From Thysanoteuthis rhombus (taxonomy: Eukaryota > Mollusca > Cephalopoda > Oegopsida > Thysanoteuthidae), in contig OY735215.1 in the NCBI GenBank assembly GCA_963457665.1, positions 27,223,097 to 27,287,096 of the forward strand: a stretch of DNA of 64,000 nt, given 5' to 3'. This document shows positions 1 to 11,420 of the stretch, in pieces (the stretch's first letter is position 1; every line of letters starts with the position of its first letter). The notes beneath the pieces are model-generated. The model ran no database searches, was not told the origin of the DNA, and saw only the letters and a program-made list of their open reading frames with translations. A program made the position numbers and the translations under genes.

Positions 1-7
1 ATGTGTG

Positions 8-8
<1 letters not shown>

Positions 9-53
<45 letters not shown>
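9..53. repeat. (CTAT)n microsatellite
   Basis: About eleven uninterrupted tetranucleotide units at the very start of the window. Confidence 0.95.
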
Positions 54-616
54 GATTAAGAAGTACGTATGTCCATTCTCTCCTCCTAAACTTTGTATTG
101 TTGTCAGATGTTTTGAATGAAGGTACCTCTCAAGTGCATCAACTTAGAGATTGCAAAAAAAACTCCAATAAAAACAAAAAAACAAACAAAACAAAAACCA
201 TAAAAAAAAACAAAACAAAAAACAAAAAAACAACCAGGATGATTTGCAATTTAATAGAGACAGCATAGAGTCAGCATTCACATTCGCCCCGACAATAACA
301 ATCTGATTTCTGTGTATACACACATAGTTACTGTTTTTGAGAGTTTTGTTATTAATGGGGAAGAGTGCTCAATATCAAGGGTAGAGAATATGTAAATATA
401 GATGCAAGTAAACACACAAATCAACTCAGAGTTACCATGGAATGTTGATTTCTGTTTCTCCACAGTCCGCGCACGCACACACAGGTTCGATCTATGGGAT
501 GAATGTTCACTACTGAATTAAGTACATTAACGAGGAAGAAGATTATGTCGAAAAATATTTGTTGTTTAGAATAAAGTTTTTTTTTTCATTAGACTCCGGA
601 CATTGACGCTCCAACA
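54..616. other. no gene seen
   Basis: AT-rich sequence with an A-rich CAAAA-type low-complexity stretch at about 155-235. Short open frames here have no recognisable domain or coding character. Confidence 0.6.
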
Positions 617-667
617 CGCACACACACGCACGCACACATACGCGCACACTCGTACGCATACACATAC

Positions 668-721
<54 letters not shown>

Positions 722-812
722 GGTGGATTAACGCACACACACATACGCACTCTCTCTCTCTCACACACGCACACATTATAAATATATATATATATATGTA
801 TATATATATCAA
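617..812. repeat. compound CA/TA/CT simple repeat
   Basis: Impure CA tract, then pure (CA)n passing directly into (TA)n near 709-721, followed by CA, CT and a second (TA) tract near 781-810. Long open frames over this block are only translations of dinucleotide repeats. Confidence 0.9.
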
Positions 813-879
813 CACAAAACATAAATATAATTACTTACCACATAAATTTTGACTTGCCAGTCCTAGTCGAGTGCACATC

Positions 880-1215
880 CAAGTTTTGTCCTATTAATCT
901 TTCCTCTCTTTCATTGTTTCATTCTTTCTTCGTTTTTTTTGTTTTTTTATGCACCATGTTTCTTTCTTTTATTCTTTCTTTTTTTTTCTTGCAATCATTT
1001 TTTTTTCATCTTCCATCTTTCTCTTTTTAAAAAAATTCATTTTCTTTCTTTCTCACTTTTTTCTTCCTTCCTTCCTTTCTTTCAATTAAAAAAAATCGTC
1101 TTATCATTCTCTTCCACTAAACTTCTTTTTTTTTTTTGGCTTATTCCTTTTTCTTTTTTTTTTCCTTCTTTCAAATTCGAATTTTTCTCTCCTTCGTCTT
1201 TTCTCAGTTGTCAGA
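880..1215. repeat. pyrimidine-rich low-complexity region
   Basis: T and C make up nearly all bases of this plus-strand stretch (TTTC, TTCC and T runs). The Phe/Ser-rich open frames are composition artefacts. Confidence 0.85.
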
Positions 1216-1470
1216 TATTCGGTCGATAGTCAGCCAACTATTCACTCAATCGACAGCCATCGATGGGCCTGACCGGAGCAGTCAGCTGACCAAGTTTGAG
1301 TTTCTTTTTTTTGTTTTTTGGTCTTTTTGTTTGGACATCGATCATCCGCAGATAATGCATTACGTTGCAGCCCACCTTTTGGGCCTGCAGGACTCCTTGT
1401 TTAGTTCTCTCTATTTATGCATACATATGCATCATTATGGATACACGTATAAATGTATCTAAGGCATTTC

Positions 1471-1471
1471 A

Positions 1472-1546
<75 letters not shown>
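1471..1546. repeat. (ATCT)n microsatellite
   Basis: About nineteen perfect units. It is preceded by CATTTCATATCT, which also precedes the next array at 1641, so the two probably arose by local duplication. Confidence 0.95.
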
Positions 1547-1547
<1 letters not shown>

Positions 1548-1640
1548 CAAGTCAGTTCATATGTATCCCGTTATGATCATATCTATCTAAATAGGTTCAT
1601 ATGTTTATATCTATCAAAGTCTGTTCATATATGTCATTTC

Positions 1641-1641
1641 A

Positions 1642-1688
<47 letters not shown>

Positions 1689-1689
1689 T
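1641..1689. repeat. (ATCT)n microsatellite, second copy
   Basis: Same motif and same left flank as the array at 1471-1546. The spacer carries several GTTCATATG-like pieces. Confidence 0.9.
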
Positions 1690-1735
1690 CACAGGGTGGC
1701 CTGAAATAAACTGATCGTTATGATTCTTTAGGATC

Positions 1736-1739
<4 letters not shown>

Positions 1740-1783
<44 letters not shown>

Positions 1784-1811
1784 TGTGTGCGTGCGTGCGC
1801 GCGTGCGTGTT
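1740..1811. repeat. (GT)n with GC-rich end
   Basis: Pure (GT)n to about 1781, then GAGTGTGTGCGTGCG-type variants. Confidence 0.9.
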
Positions 1812-1950
1812 TCAAAAGCAGAAGTCATGGAAACTGTTTAAACTGTACCCGGACGTTTTTTGCGAGACAAGTTTGATCGAGGCAGTAGCAATAATATTAG
1901 TCGTTTTTTTTCTTTTCTTTTGTAAACTGGTCAGGATATTTTGCGCCACC

Positions 1951-2025
1951 ATCTATCTATCAATTTATCTATCCATCCACCCATCTATGTATGTATGTAT
2001 GTATGTATGTATGTATGTATGTATG

Positions 2026-2064
<39 letters not shown>

Positions 2065-2065
2065 G
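1951..2065. repeat. (GTAT)n-(CTAT)n compound microsatellite
   Basis: Impure CTAT/CCAT start, about ten GTAT units, then about ten CTAT units. The switch between two related tetranucleotides suggests point mutation followed by expansion. Confidence 0.95.
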
Positions 2066-3020
2066 TGTCCATCTTCAAAAAATCACTTGAAACGCCGATT
2101 CCACTTTGTTTCATATCTCAGATACATGCAAATCATTTCCTCTAAATGTTACATGTAATCTTATAGGGATAGGCGCCTTCATCGTAGATCGTTAGCTGGC
2201 TAGTTTCACAGATCCTTATCGCCGAGTGAGTTCGACTGTCACTCGTTGTCCTAATACTTGTGGCTTTGTGCCCAAACCACGCTACGCTTTGATATTTTCC
2301 TCACAAAAATCTCGCATCTTTTCTTCTTCTCCATTTGATACTTTTATCATCTGAAATCAGGGTTTAAATAAAATTGTACCCGACTAAGCGGACCTCACAA
2401 AGTAAAATACGAATAAACACGTTGTATTTTTCTTATAGTTTCCTTTCAAGTAAAGCAAAGAATATCGTAAAAAAAGGAATAGCAAAATTTGATTGCATGT
2501 ATTTGTGCAAAGGTTTCTAACGTCCTTCATGGAAAACTAAAGGCTGAATACACAATAAAAAACTGTTTTTTTCACGGGAAACTTGTGTGCACACCAAATA
2601 AAAAACTTGGTAAAGGACATTTGCTTTTTTTGTATTGCATCGTTAACAACATTGATTTTAAATGTCGATCCCTCAAAAACGAAACATTCTCCAAGTTGAA
2701 TTAAGAATATTCACGATTTATGTTTATACAAATTTGATGTGTGAGTTTTTTAAAGTAAATATCCGTGTATAAGTCGATATTGATGACAGTTAAACATCAC
2801 AGATTTTACGAGCAGCACACGAATTTACTAAACGTCTGTATTGTTGATTTCTGTTTCGGTGTCAGCGATTGTAACCGAATATATCTTAGTGGAAAATATA
2901 TCTGAATTTCAACGAGAAGATTACTTAAAAAAGACACTACAGAAACTGTGTCTGTGGAAGAGTACATTGTTACGAATTTTGTTACCATTGAAGAAAAATT
3001 CTATTTACCACCAACACATT
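2066..3020. other. unassigned AT-rich sequence
   Basis: No coding signature, RNA gene or recognisable repeat was found. The short open frames at 2489-2704 and 2841-3092 match nothing I know. Confidence 0.5.
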
Positions 3021-3023
3021 CGG

Positions 3024-3068
3024 ATAGTACACCTGAAGAAGGCCGGAGAATGGATCGGCCGAAACTAT
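3024..3068 (+). other. hammerhead-like core, incomplete
   Basis: CTGAAGA (3033-3039, fits CUGANGA) is followed by one extra A, a perfect 5 bp stem GGCCG/CGGCC (3041-3045 with 3056-3060) and GAAAC. ATAGT just upstream can pair with ACTAT just downstream. A proper stem I is missing, so self-cleavage of this copy is doubtful. It may be a decayed end of a Penelope-like or similar element, or a chance match. Confidence 0.25.
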
Positions 3069-3599
3069 GCCACTCTTACTAAAGAACTATAGATTTGGCG
3101 GGATATTCACAATCGTCCAAAAAACTCTTTGAATATTAATGACCCTTCTGAAAACTATTAAAGTCACTTATGTTCTTATCACTTATAATTGTTGGAAAGG
3201 TACGAATGTACCTTCCTTCATTTTCTCCCATCACCAGATATATCGACAAAAGATGTCTTGTCTCTGGCATACCACGATGGTTGATATAGAAGAGAGCGTT
3301 TGAGTGAGCATCAACCGCTATCCCACAACTAGCGCCTAGGCAGCAATAAATGCAAAATATTGTTATGCCCTCAGTCAACCTTGACAGGCGCCAGCATCCA
3401 AGCACCCATCCATCCACACACACGCTCGCACATGCATGCTTCGATGAGTACGTGTGTTACAAGGGAATGTCGGTATACATATGTGTATATTTGCAGGAGT
3501 TAAAAGGATAGAAATACGCCTTCCTTTTCCGGAATTCTTACAATCAACGATATAGAAGAAGGTCCCTGTAGACAATGGAACGATACCTCTCTTGTGAAC

Positions 3600-3775
3600 A
3601 CGTCTTGACGAATGGAAATCCTGGGATGCCCAATCGACAGAACCTCTCTCAGCCCCGCTGATGCAGTCCTAAGAAAAGTGGAGAGTAACATTTGGTCTCA
3701 GCTAGGCTGTAACAACTGCCCGAAGGAGGTCAAAATTGACACCCAACGGCCTTTAAGGGCTCCACTCCCTGGTTT
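3600..3775 (+). repeat. dispersed repeat S, copy 1
   Basis: Clear similarity to 61795-61940 in the same orientation. Shared blocks include GCAGTCCTAAG/GTAGTCCAAAG, GGCTGTA..A.CTGCC, GTCAAA.T.GACA and CTCCACT. The copies share no open frame that survives in both. Family unknown. Confidence 0.5.
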
Positions 3776-3849
3776 GGAATTGTAGTTGCCCATCTCCTCG
3801 ACAGTTGCCAACCAAGGCTAAAAAGCCCATTCTTCCCTGTTGTTTACTT

Positions 3850-4400
3850 TCCTATTTTCAGCTTCGGGGAGAGAAGAGGTGGATTCTTACTTTTGCACAG
3901 GGTATTCACGTGAATTAAACGCAAACTGTCTGAGCTGAAGTTTAAATTTGACCCCGCAAATTGAATCTCAACTGGAAATTGTTTCAGGAGAATTTAAAAA
4001 AAATACACAAGACAACAACAAAAAGCAAACAAAAAACAAACAAACAATTTTTCTCCCAGACATAATAAAGAGTAGATATCTAAATTTAAAACCCTGTAAT
4101 CTCTATAATTGCGATCCCTACACGTGATAAATACATACATAGCCAGCCAGACCAACTTGAAAACTGAAGAAATCTATATTGATAGATTCAGCAACAGTTT
4201 TGTTTGACGGTAATAACAACAGTAACAATTATTATTTTTTACTGCGACGTAAGCCGACAGTTCTAAGAATGGGAAAATTGTCATGTTAGAACCAGATTTA
4301 AATAGGTTAACGGCGTTTGTAAGGAGTTAAGTGGCCCCAAAAGAGCGGTTAAAGAGAGATAGACAGCGGACGTAACACAGAAAGAAAGCTGTTATCTTAA
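3850..4400 (+). mobile_element. dispersed repeat G, copy 1
   Basis: The best conserved block, near 4139-4200, contains AGCCAGCCAGACC, AACTTGAAAACTGAAGAAA and TTTTGTTTGACGG. It recurs at about 57670-57760 (minus) and 59225-59290 (plus), with weaker similarity upstream. No protein is encoded. Non-autonomous transposon is the best guess. Confidence 0.5.
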
Positions 4401-4413
4401 TATGAGGGGAAAT

Positions 4414-4415
<2 letters not shown>

Positions 4416-4461
<46 letters not shown>
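4416..4461. repeat. (GA)n microsatellite
   Basis: About 22 perfect units lying just downstream of a repeat G copy, as are the GA-rich tracts after the 59 kb copy. Confidence 0.95.
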
Positions 4462-4463
<2 letters not shown>

Positions 4464-4930
4464 GGTAAAGATAGAAAAATACAGTATGGAGAGTGAGCAA
4501 ATAAAGAGGAATATTTTTTCTTTTTTACGTCACACTACGTCTTGTAATTCTTTAAAAAACAATTTTCGAGATGAAAAAAAAAAGAAGAAAGTAGAAAAAA
4601 GAAAGGAGGAAGAAAGAAAGTAAGTAGGAAGACTATGCAGTATTTACACTTCATACATTCATATTTATTTTCATTTACAATCGATTATATTGTATTTCGG
4701 ACGATATTTTTCGTTTGATTTTTGAGGCTATATTCTTAACGGGGTTTATCTTGAAAACTCAATCGGAAAGAAATAGTTTTATCACAGAAACAAATATTGT
4801 TAAATTCTGTCAATCAAACATTTTTACACAATGCTTGGAGAATTGAATAAAATAAAGACTGGATAATTAATCTTTTTTCCATTTTTCAGTTTCAGTCCCC
4901 GAAAAGATATGATGGATATTTCTTTACTGT
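4462..4930. other. unassigned AT-rich sequence
   Basis: No feature recognised beyond purine-rich stretches near 4570-4620. Confidence 0.5.
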
Positions 4931-4939
4931 GTATGGCGC

Positions 4940-5050
4940 CCAGCCGTGGTGTAATGGTTTACAAGCCACGCTTTGCATACTGTCATTATTGCAGTGAGTT
5001 AGGTACCCACGCGTGAAGCATTGTGTCAGTTTAGCTAAATATCGATATCT
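4940..5050 (+). mobile_element. tRNA-derived SINE-like fragment
   Basis: GTGGTGTAATGGTTTA resembles a tRNA D-arm/A-box region and is followed by a body ending TTGTGTCAGTTTAGCTAAAT. That tail resembles CAGACTAAGCTAA-type tails at 17250, 21765 and 29020. The B box is weak, so this is a degraded copy. Confidence 0.45.
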
Positions 5051-5207
5051 GCTGTCTGTAATTCTATTTAATTAACCTTTTCTCTTAGTTGATTTCGGAT
5101 GAATTAATTTTTTTAATCATTCAAAACTAGTTTTCCCCGTGGAAAAATTCACGCAAATCCTTATGAAATAATCGGTTTTGAGAAAGAACACACAACCAAA
5201 CACCCAC

Positions 5208-5210
<3 letters not shown>

Positions 5211-5263
<53 letters not shown>
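5211..5263. repeat. (TA)n array
   Basis: About 26 perfect units. Confidence 0.95.
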
Positions 5264-5265
<2 letters not shown>

Positions 5266-5426
5266 CAGTGTGTTGCTTTATGTTGTTCCATTCATTTCTG
5301 ATCGCTTCCCACAGCTGGTCAGTTTTCCCAAATTTTCCCCCGACAAGTTTGTCCATATGTTTTCTATGGTATAAACTAAGATCTTTTATATGATGGTAAT
5401 CGCTCACCTTATTTTTTGCCCAGGAA

Positions 5427-5432
5427 TATATA

Positions 5433-5492
<60 letters not shown>
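5427..5492. repeat. (TA)n array
   Basis: About 32 units with one early interruption. Confidence 0.95.
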
Positions 5493-5493
<1 letters not shown>

Positions 5494-5569
5494 TACTTCA
5501 AAGCTGTTTGATATTGTAAATGAATGATTACGTCTAATCCCTTTAGAGGTTCTATCAAAAAGTGACGTA

Positions 5570-5660
5570 ACTCCTTTATGTAGAAAGGTCCGTTATCAGA
5601 AAAAATGTTACTTTTAAGTGGAAGAGTCCATTGTTATGGAGAGAAAAACAAAACAAAAAA
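5570..5660 (-). repeat. dispersed repeat F (CTCTTC family), copy
   Basis: AAGTGGAAGAGTCCATTGTTATGG is preceded by TCAGAAAAAATGTTAC. On the minus strand this reads as the family motif AACAATGGACTCTTCCACTT followed by GTAACATTTT. Similar copies lie near 14750, 14910, 18750, 23265, 56780 and 57530. Confidence 0.6.
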
Positions 5661-6047
5661 GTCACTGTATATATTACATAGATAGACATGAAAAGACCAA
5701 GAAAAAAAAATAGTCGTACTTGCGTAAGGTTCCGTGTTCTGATTTTGTTCGTTTGCAGGACAACAGTCAGCCAGGAGAGACAAAAAAAGAGAGAGAGAGA
5801 AAGAAAATGATGAAGATAGTGAAAAAGAACAATAAAAGCAAATACATATAATATCTAAAAATAAGAAAAAATGTATGTTAACATTTTATCTCAAAATCCC
5901 AGAAAAGAAAACGAAGAAAGACCGTCAATAAAATAAAGGATTAAGAGCCCCTATGTATCCTGTGATTCATTTATACAATATTAAGTATTAATGAATGTAC
6001 TTTTGTAGGGTTATTGATATCACATGCTGGTATTGAACCCATAATAA

Positions 6048-6535
6048 TTCTTCTTCTTCTTCTTCTTCTTCTGGCATTTGCTCGTTCCCATCAAGTGTCT
6101 TGAGGTAATCGCTGGAGATTGAGTGACAACAAGTCTCTCTAAATTTCCTGCATCTTTCTAAGTGTCCTCGCTTAATCTATCTCCATCGTTTTCTCGACGA
6201 TTTCACTTTTTTCCACGAATCTCTTTTTCTTCCAATCTCGCCAGTAGAGCCTTTGGCGCGGTTGCAAGTGTACCAACTATAATCTGCACTACCCTAACCC
6301 CCGTGTATCACACTTTTCTTAGTTCACCAGTGAGGTTTTGGTATATTTTTTTTCTTCTAATTATTCGCTTTCTTTCATCTTCACCCTATCGTACGTTGAC
6401 TCAGTCATGTTTACGATCTGACAAGTCTTCTTTTCTTTGTTTATGACTATATCGGGACGGTCTCTTCTCTTAGATTGGGGATATATATCAATCTTGATCT
6501 CAAAATCTCAGAGTATCTTATTCTTTCTTTTTTTT
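6048..6535 (-). mobile_element. non-LTR retrotransposon 3' end (LINE, RPDIV-type C-terminus)
   Basis: The minus strand encodes a broken C-terminus containing RDRPDIVINKEKKTCQIVN, then further on RKFRETCCHSISSDYLKTL. It ends in a (GAA)n tail (CTT repeat at 6048-6072 on plus). An RPDIVxxDKE-type block near the end of the reverse-transcriptase polypeptide, followed by a short trinucleotide tail, is familiar from invertebrate non-LTR elements. There is at least one stop and one frameshift. Part of the 3' segment recurs at 18160-18300. Confidence 0.6.
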
Positions 6536-7150
6536 GATTTTCGAATTTTACAAACACTGGTTTGTACAATTAATCAACCAAACCAATGTATTACTTCGCT
6601 AAGCTGTTTGCGCCGACGACCCACGACGGCCTCGTGCATAGTGCGAACGGAGAGAAAGCTACTGCCCCTCAACGATTCCTTGCTTCTCGCAAACTATCGA
6701 AAAACCGGATGTACTTGCACCAACAAACGCTGACGAGAACCAGATCAGTTCATGCGTGTTTCCAGGAAACGAAAACTTCAGAGTTATACATACTGGGAGT
6801 ACGCAGTCACTGTTATGTCAGTTCTGGATCACCTTTGGGTAACATGTTGTGTCTTATAGTCTCCATCTGATTTACTCATAGATTACAACCCGAAATATTG
6901 ATATAAGAAATAATAAATATTTTGATTGAAAACTGAATCTACTCAAAAGTTCTAATGGCTACTGTGTAGTTACTTGTTTATCCATGCTCAAGCATAAAGG
7001 CAGCATTTAAATAATCAAGCAATAGTATTGAGAAATTTCAAAAATGATATATCGTCCTGTCTTTTTAGCATCACTACCCTCAACAGATCAGTGCAATCAC
7101 TGTTGCTGGGTCTAGGTTGGTCATGTATTCTGACATCTATCTATATATCT
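6536..7150. other. unassigned sequence
   Basis: Overlapping open frames at 6437-6870 have no recognisable domain. The upstream part may be more of the same minus-strand LINE, but I cannot confirm it. Confidence 0.4.
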
Positions 7151-7159
7151 TTTTATCTG

Positions 7160-7445
7160 CCCTTACCGTTCATATAAACTTTTGCATACAAAATGAATAG
7201 TGATTTTGGAAAAAAAAAAAAAATCTTCAAAACAGTTTTTTTCAGGGGGGGGGGGCAATATGCGATGTAAATTTATTCTGAATTGGTCACTTACTACTTT
7301 GTGTCCTTCGAAAAAAAAAAAAAATCCAGAGCGTTCATAGCGATCAAAGTCCAACAAAAGGCGAGAGCAGTAACTTATTCATTGATCACCCCCTTTTTTT
7401 TCCAACTTATCAATTGATCATCCCTAACACTGCATGTATGAGTGG
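7160..7445 (-). mobile_element. dispersed repeat G, copy 2 (fragment)
   Basis: AACAAAAGGCGAGAGCAGTAA, then TTGATCACCCCC and CAATTGATCA, match 57970-58050 in order and orientation (AGCAAAAGGCGGGAAAAGTGA, TCGATCAACCC, TAATTGATCA). Two A runs and a G run interrupt the copy. Confidence 0.45.
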
Positions 7446-7984
7446 TGGCGATTCATGATTTCTCTTGGAATGCTAGTCTTGCTCATGTTCAACCAGAATG
7501 AACCTGGATTTTTGGAAATAAATAAATGAATAAATTGATGAATAAATAAACTATGAAAATGGGAAACACTTTCTTTCAGTTACAGTTTTCCGGATGTTTC
7601 TGTTAATCCTAAATTCCTAAAACCTCAAATTAAAAAAAAAACCCCTAACAACTTCAAAATTTCTAAAATTCTTCAAAACGTTGGTCCACCTTGTGTATTG
7701 AATTGATGAGCGTCATTTGATTGATGACCATGTTGTGGCTAATTAGGCTATTATCAACATCCTAATTCCTAAAACACCAATAAATAAACACAAACTTGGC
7801 CGGTGTGGCTCAAACTTCACTCCAACTTCTATCCCGACTGGAGATGATCATAGCAACTTTTGTATTGTATGCGTACAAATATTCAAATACAGATAAACAG
7901 ATAAAAAATATTCTCGAAATAATGCATTTATTTATCGAAATGAAATAAGCACATGCGTATCAGCCTGACCAAAAAAATCATTAA

Positions 7985-8075
7985 AATCTAAGACTAGTCA
8001 ATTTAGCTCATCAGTAAGACAACCTCCTGGCAAACAGTTAATTGTGAATTCAAATTCGGGTTAACATCCCTCGTT
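7985..8075 (+). mobile_element. tRNA-derived SINE-like fragment
   Basis: TTTAGCTCATCAGTAAGAC resembles an A-box region. About 45 bases later GAATTCAAATTCGGG resembles a B box (GGTTCAAATCC type). No intact cloverleaf is present. Confidence 0.4.
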
Positions 8076-8348
8076 TTGGTGAGAATTATTCTTGTTGTTA
8101 TTACGATAGGAAAACAAAGTTAGATCCAGACTTTGTATTGGATGACAAAAAACAAAAAAAAAATCAAGAAATAAAATAAGGTAGACCACAATGTATTTAG
8201 TGTTTAATAGTTATTTACCAGGACAAATGTTACAGAAAATATAACCAATCAGGTTGTGTAATTATACCAGTAGATTTTCTAAGCAAGCTTCGTATGACAC
8301 AGGGCCATAACGTCTGAGCATCTATGAACTCACTACACTCGTGAAATG

Positions 8349-8546
8349 ACCAGGTTTTCCCCCAGTATCCGAAAGTATAACGTTCCTATAAAACATTTCA
8401 TGAGCCAAAATGGCGAAAGCAAAGAAGCAATTACCATTAATTTTTATGGGAAATACTTTTGAGCCTTCCCAGACCCCAAAAGTAGAGAATACGGTATGCT
8501 AAGCTGACTCGTCGGAAGTCACAGGAGGTATTGGAAACTGGGTTGC

Positions 8547-8618
<72 letters not shown>

Positions 8619-8709
8619 CAGGGGGGGATGAGTGTGCCTTGTCTCTATAACGGATCGATATAAAACAAACACCGTAAAGAGAATTATCGAAAATCAAGGA
8701 ATGACTGTA
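8349..8709 (-). mobile_element. MITE family E, copy 1
   Basis: Ends are ACCAGGTTTTCCCCC and (reverse strand) TACAGTCATTCC. The interior has ATCCGAAAGTA, TTTCATGAGCCAAAATGGCG, AAGAAGCAATTACCATTAAT and a GA array. The same order is found at 10390 (opposite strand), 14349, 16240 and 53485. Non-coding, about 360 bp including the expanded GA tract. Confidence 0.65.
8549..8618. repeat. (GA)n array inside MITE E
   Basis: About 34 perfect units. The other E copies lack it, so it expanded after this copy inserted. Confidence 0.95.
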
Positions 8710-10380
8710 TGAGATACCGATTTCAATAGATTCACAATCATCCCCTCAATTATCTGTTGTTAGAAGATCCGTATATAAGGCAAATTAGATATTAGACCTT
8801 GTGGATCACAACCTTGGAAACACCCCGAAATGTGTTTTATAAAATAACCCATCCGTGTATTAATCATGATAAATCATAGCCTAATGCCCATGTTATTATT
8901 TTAAGGGTTTATCAATTTTAATTTTCAAAATAATGCATTGATATATTCATGTGAGGTTGCTGCAAACGAATCTCCGACGATAGTCATGAAAAATATATAA
9001 AAACAAACGTGCCATTAGGACACGTGTGTCATTAGATAGCGCCGTCATACCGAGACTTTACTGTATATTTCTTTATTCTCCAAGTAGAGCGATTGATTTT
9101 TTCTTGTCATAGAACTGATTAAAGTTATTGCTGGATTCTTGCTCAGTTGATCGATCGAAAGTCCTTTTTGTGCGAAGTCTGATCCAAATGGACTAGCCAC
9201 TAAGGTAGTTCGCTATTTCAATGTCCGAAGCATTTTGACATACAGATAGAACTGTGTGGTCAGATTTCACTGGGCAGCGCTCCAAAGGGTTACGATAATT
9301 AGAGGATCTATGTAAATTACTCACTCACAGATAAAAGAAAGAAATCGTCACTAGGCTGAGACATTAAGCCGGCTATAAAAAGAGCATCCATCCATTCCAG
9401 TCTGTTCGTCTTCATCTAGCTATCAAGCAATCTAGTTGAATTTAGTATTGCAAACCCTCCCCACTTGGAGAATTTGCGCAACACTATCTTCCTCTCGCTT
9501 GTCGCACTGCACCAAAGAAGCTAAACATTTAAGCATCTATTAGATATATTTTATAAGCATAAGTTGGCACAAAGCTACAATAATTGGATTTTTAGTGTGG
9601 ATTGGGTTCGTTATCTATAACCTGCGAATCTATCATTACAATAATTGCTCTACGGTGACAACCCTTGTATATCTATCTATGTATATAATAAGCAGAACTC
9701 AAATAAAACAGAATTAAAGGAAAAAAACTTTTTATGCTAATCGAAATAGATGAAAAGTAATTTCTGGGATGAGGAATTATCATTTTTATGCATTAAGCTC
9801 TTCGAACTGTTGTCCTTATCTTGGTTGTTATTGTCATTATATTTCGGTCGTTATGCCCTCCGACCTCTTTAAGTTGGATCTCGTATTCGGCAACTCTCTG
9901 GGAATTTGGAATTTTACCCTTTATTCAATCTGCGGAAATAGATTGCTTTCATTCTACAGCCAAAACTAGGAGATTTCTCGTATCAGTTAATACCTCTCAG
10001 TTGATTTGACATTATAGTGTTTTTTTTAAAAACTTTTTCCATTGAATTCCTCTGAAACAGAGTACATGGCAAGAGTATTTGACTGTACATTTCACTGAAA
10101 CAGAGTACTATGACTTTCATTGCCCGACACAGGATGTTTTGTTAATGAAATCCGCAACGCCTGGGTTCTTGAAATAGTGACAACTATATATTTCCTTGCT
10201 GGATGTGGAATCTGCGGTTTTTGTGATGAAAAAAAAATCGATTAAAAAGGATTTTATGTATTGGTTTTGATACATGAAAACATTATAGTCTTCTACTTTT
10301 GGGGGGTGGGGGGCAGTTTAGGGCGCATATTTTGCTTATTTTTTCAATGAAAGATTAACGTGGCTCATCTCGTAAAGAAG
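8710..10380. other. unassigned sequence
   Basis: No gene or clear transposon. A small duplication of CTGAAACAGAGTAC occurs about 50 bases apart near 10050 and 10100. Short open frames at 9769-10009 show no domain. Confidence 0.5.
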
Positions 10381-10389
10381 GTGGTGATT

Positions 10390-10734
10390 TACAGGTATTC
10401 CCCGATTTTTGTAAGTTAGCTTTTTTTGTTTTTATAAAAATAGACGAAAACCGAAAATAGCGTTCAGCATTTGTTGTACAACAAGCTGGAATAGAGACAG
10501 TACACGCCCTCTTAATTCATTTCATACACCCAAGTCTTCTGTACTTCCCACCATCCGAACATTCGACGGCTCAGCCTAAGGTGTCATCATTTGCCTTTTT
10601 TTTTAATCTGCAAAAGCTCATTTTTTTCCAATATTAATCAACTATAATTGCTTCTTTGCTTTAAGCTATTTCGGCTTACGAAAGTTTTTTTTCCATAGGA
10701 ATCATCTCCTATGGATAGCGGTGGAAGTCCTGTA
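10390..10734 (+). mobile_element. MITE family E, copy 2 (with both ends)
   Basis: Begins TACAGGTATTCCCCG and ends GGTGGAAGTCCTGTA, an imperfect terminal inverted repeat. The interior matches the reverse complement of the 8.35 kb copy: CGAAAA..GAAAATAGCGTT near the left, AATTGCTTCTTTGCTTT and TTTCGGCTTACGAAAG near the right. A perfect 8 bp hairpin, CCATAGGA/TCCTATGG, lies at 10693-10714. About 345 bp, non-coding. Confidence 0.65.
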
Positions 10735-10884
10735 TTCTGTTGAAGACTCGGATTACGAGCGAGTTGGGGACCCACGTACATTCCTAACCGCCTGGGTACA
10801 AACGACTATATTTCACCCCTTGAAAAAAAATACCGCAGGGGTGATGTCTTCTTTTTTTCACATCTGATTGAATAAAACCTTGGC

Positions 10885-11079
10885 AAAATTTCCAGTTGTC
10901 AGTCTTATATAGATATAATTTATGTGATTTTCTTCAGTGTTCTTTAAAAAGATGTTTTTATGTTACTATTTGTAGATATTCACTTATTTGGATCGTCAGT
11001 TGTTTACCATGGAACAGTTCCGGGGATTTAAAAACAAAACAGTTATATTTACATGGCACTCCAGCAGTGTTGATCAAAC

Positions 11080-11080
<1 letters not shown>
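10885..11080 (+). repeat. dispersed repeat K, copy 1
   Basis: Shares TTGGATC.TCAGTTGT, GGGGATTT, AAAACAAAACAGTTATAT and ACATGGCAC with 41115-41190 in the same order, plus a weaker upstream block. It abuts a (TA)n array at its right end. Confidence 0.6.
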
Positions 11081-11150
<70 letters not shown>

Positions 11151-11203
11151 TGTCTGTCTGTCTATCTGTCTGTCTGTATATATGTGTGTGTGTGAGTGTG
11201 TGT
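11080..11203. repeat. (TA)n-(TG)n-(CTGT)n compound array
   Basis: Pure TA to about 11105, TG to about 11149, then CTGT and mixed TG/TA. Confidence 0.95.
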
Positions 11204-11214
11204 CTAATACTTTT

Positions 11215-11420
11215 CTATGAGAGTACAGATACTAAATTCTGGTTTCAGGCAGAAGTGTTGGGGAACGACACTCTGATCATAGACCGAGTGCACAGATACC
11301 ACACTCTGACACAAGGCAGTACAACGGGGGTGGGGATTCTTTAATCAATGACAGAGCGTATAGATACTCTGAACCCAGGCAGAAGGGTCGATCCATATAT
11401 AAATAATCCCATCATCCTTG
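11215..11420 (+). repeat. three-copy ~67 bp tandem repeat
   Basis: Units start at about 11221, 11286 and 11354 with GAGTACAGATAC, GAGTGCACAGATACC and GAGCGTATAGATAC, each followed by a CTG...CAGGCAGAAG-like block. A further single unit lies on the minus strand at about 22775-22830. Confidence 0.55.

Noticed and set aside
1739-1811. Coding potential of Cys/Val-rich and Tyr/Ile-rich open frames over dinucleotide arrays
   Set aside because: These frames here and at about twenty other (GT)n, (CA)n and (TA)n arrays are direct translations of simple repeats.
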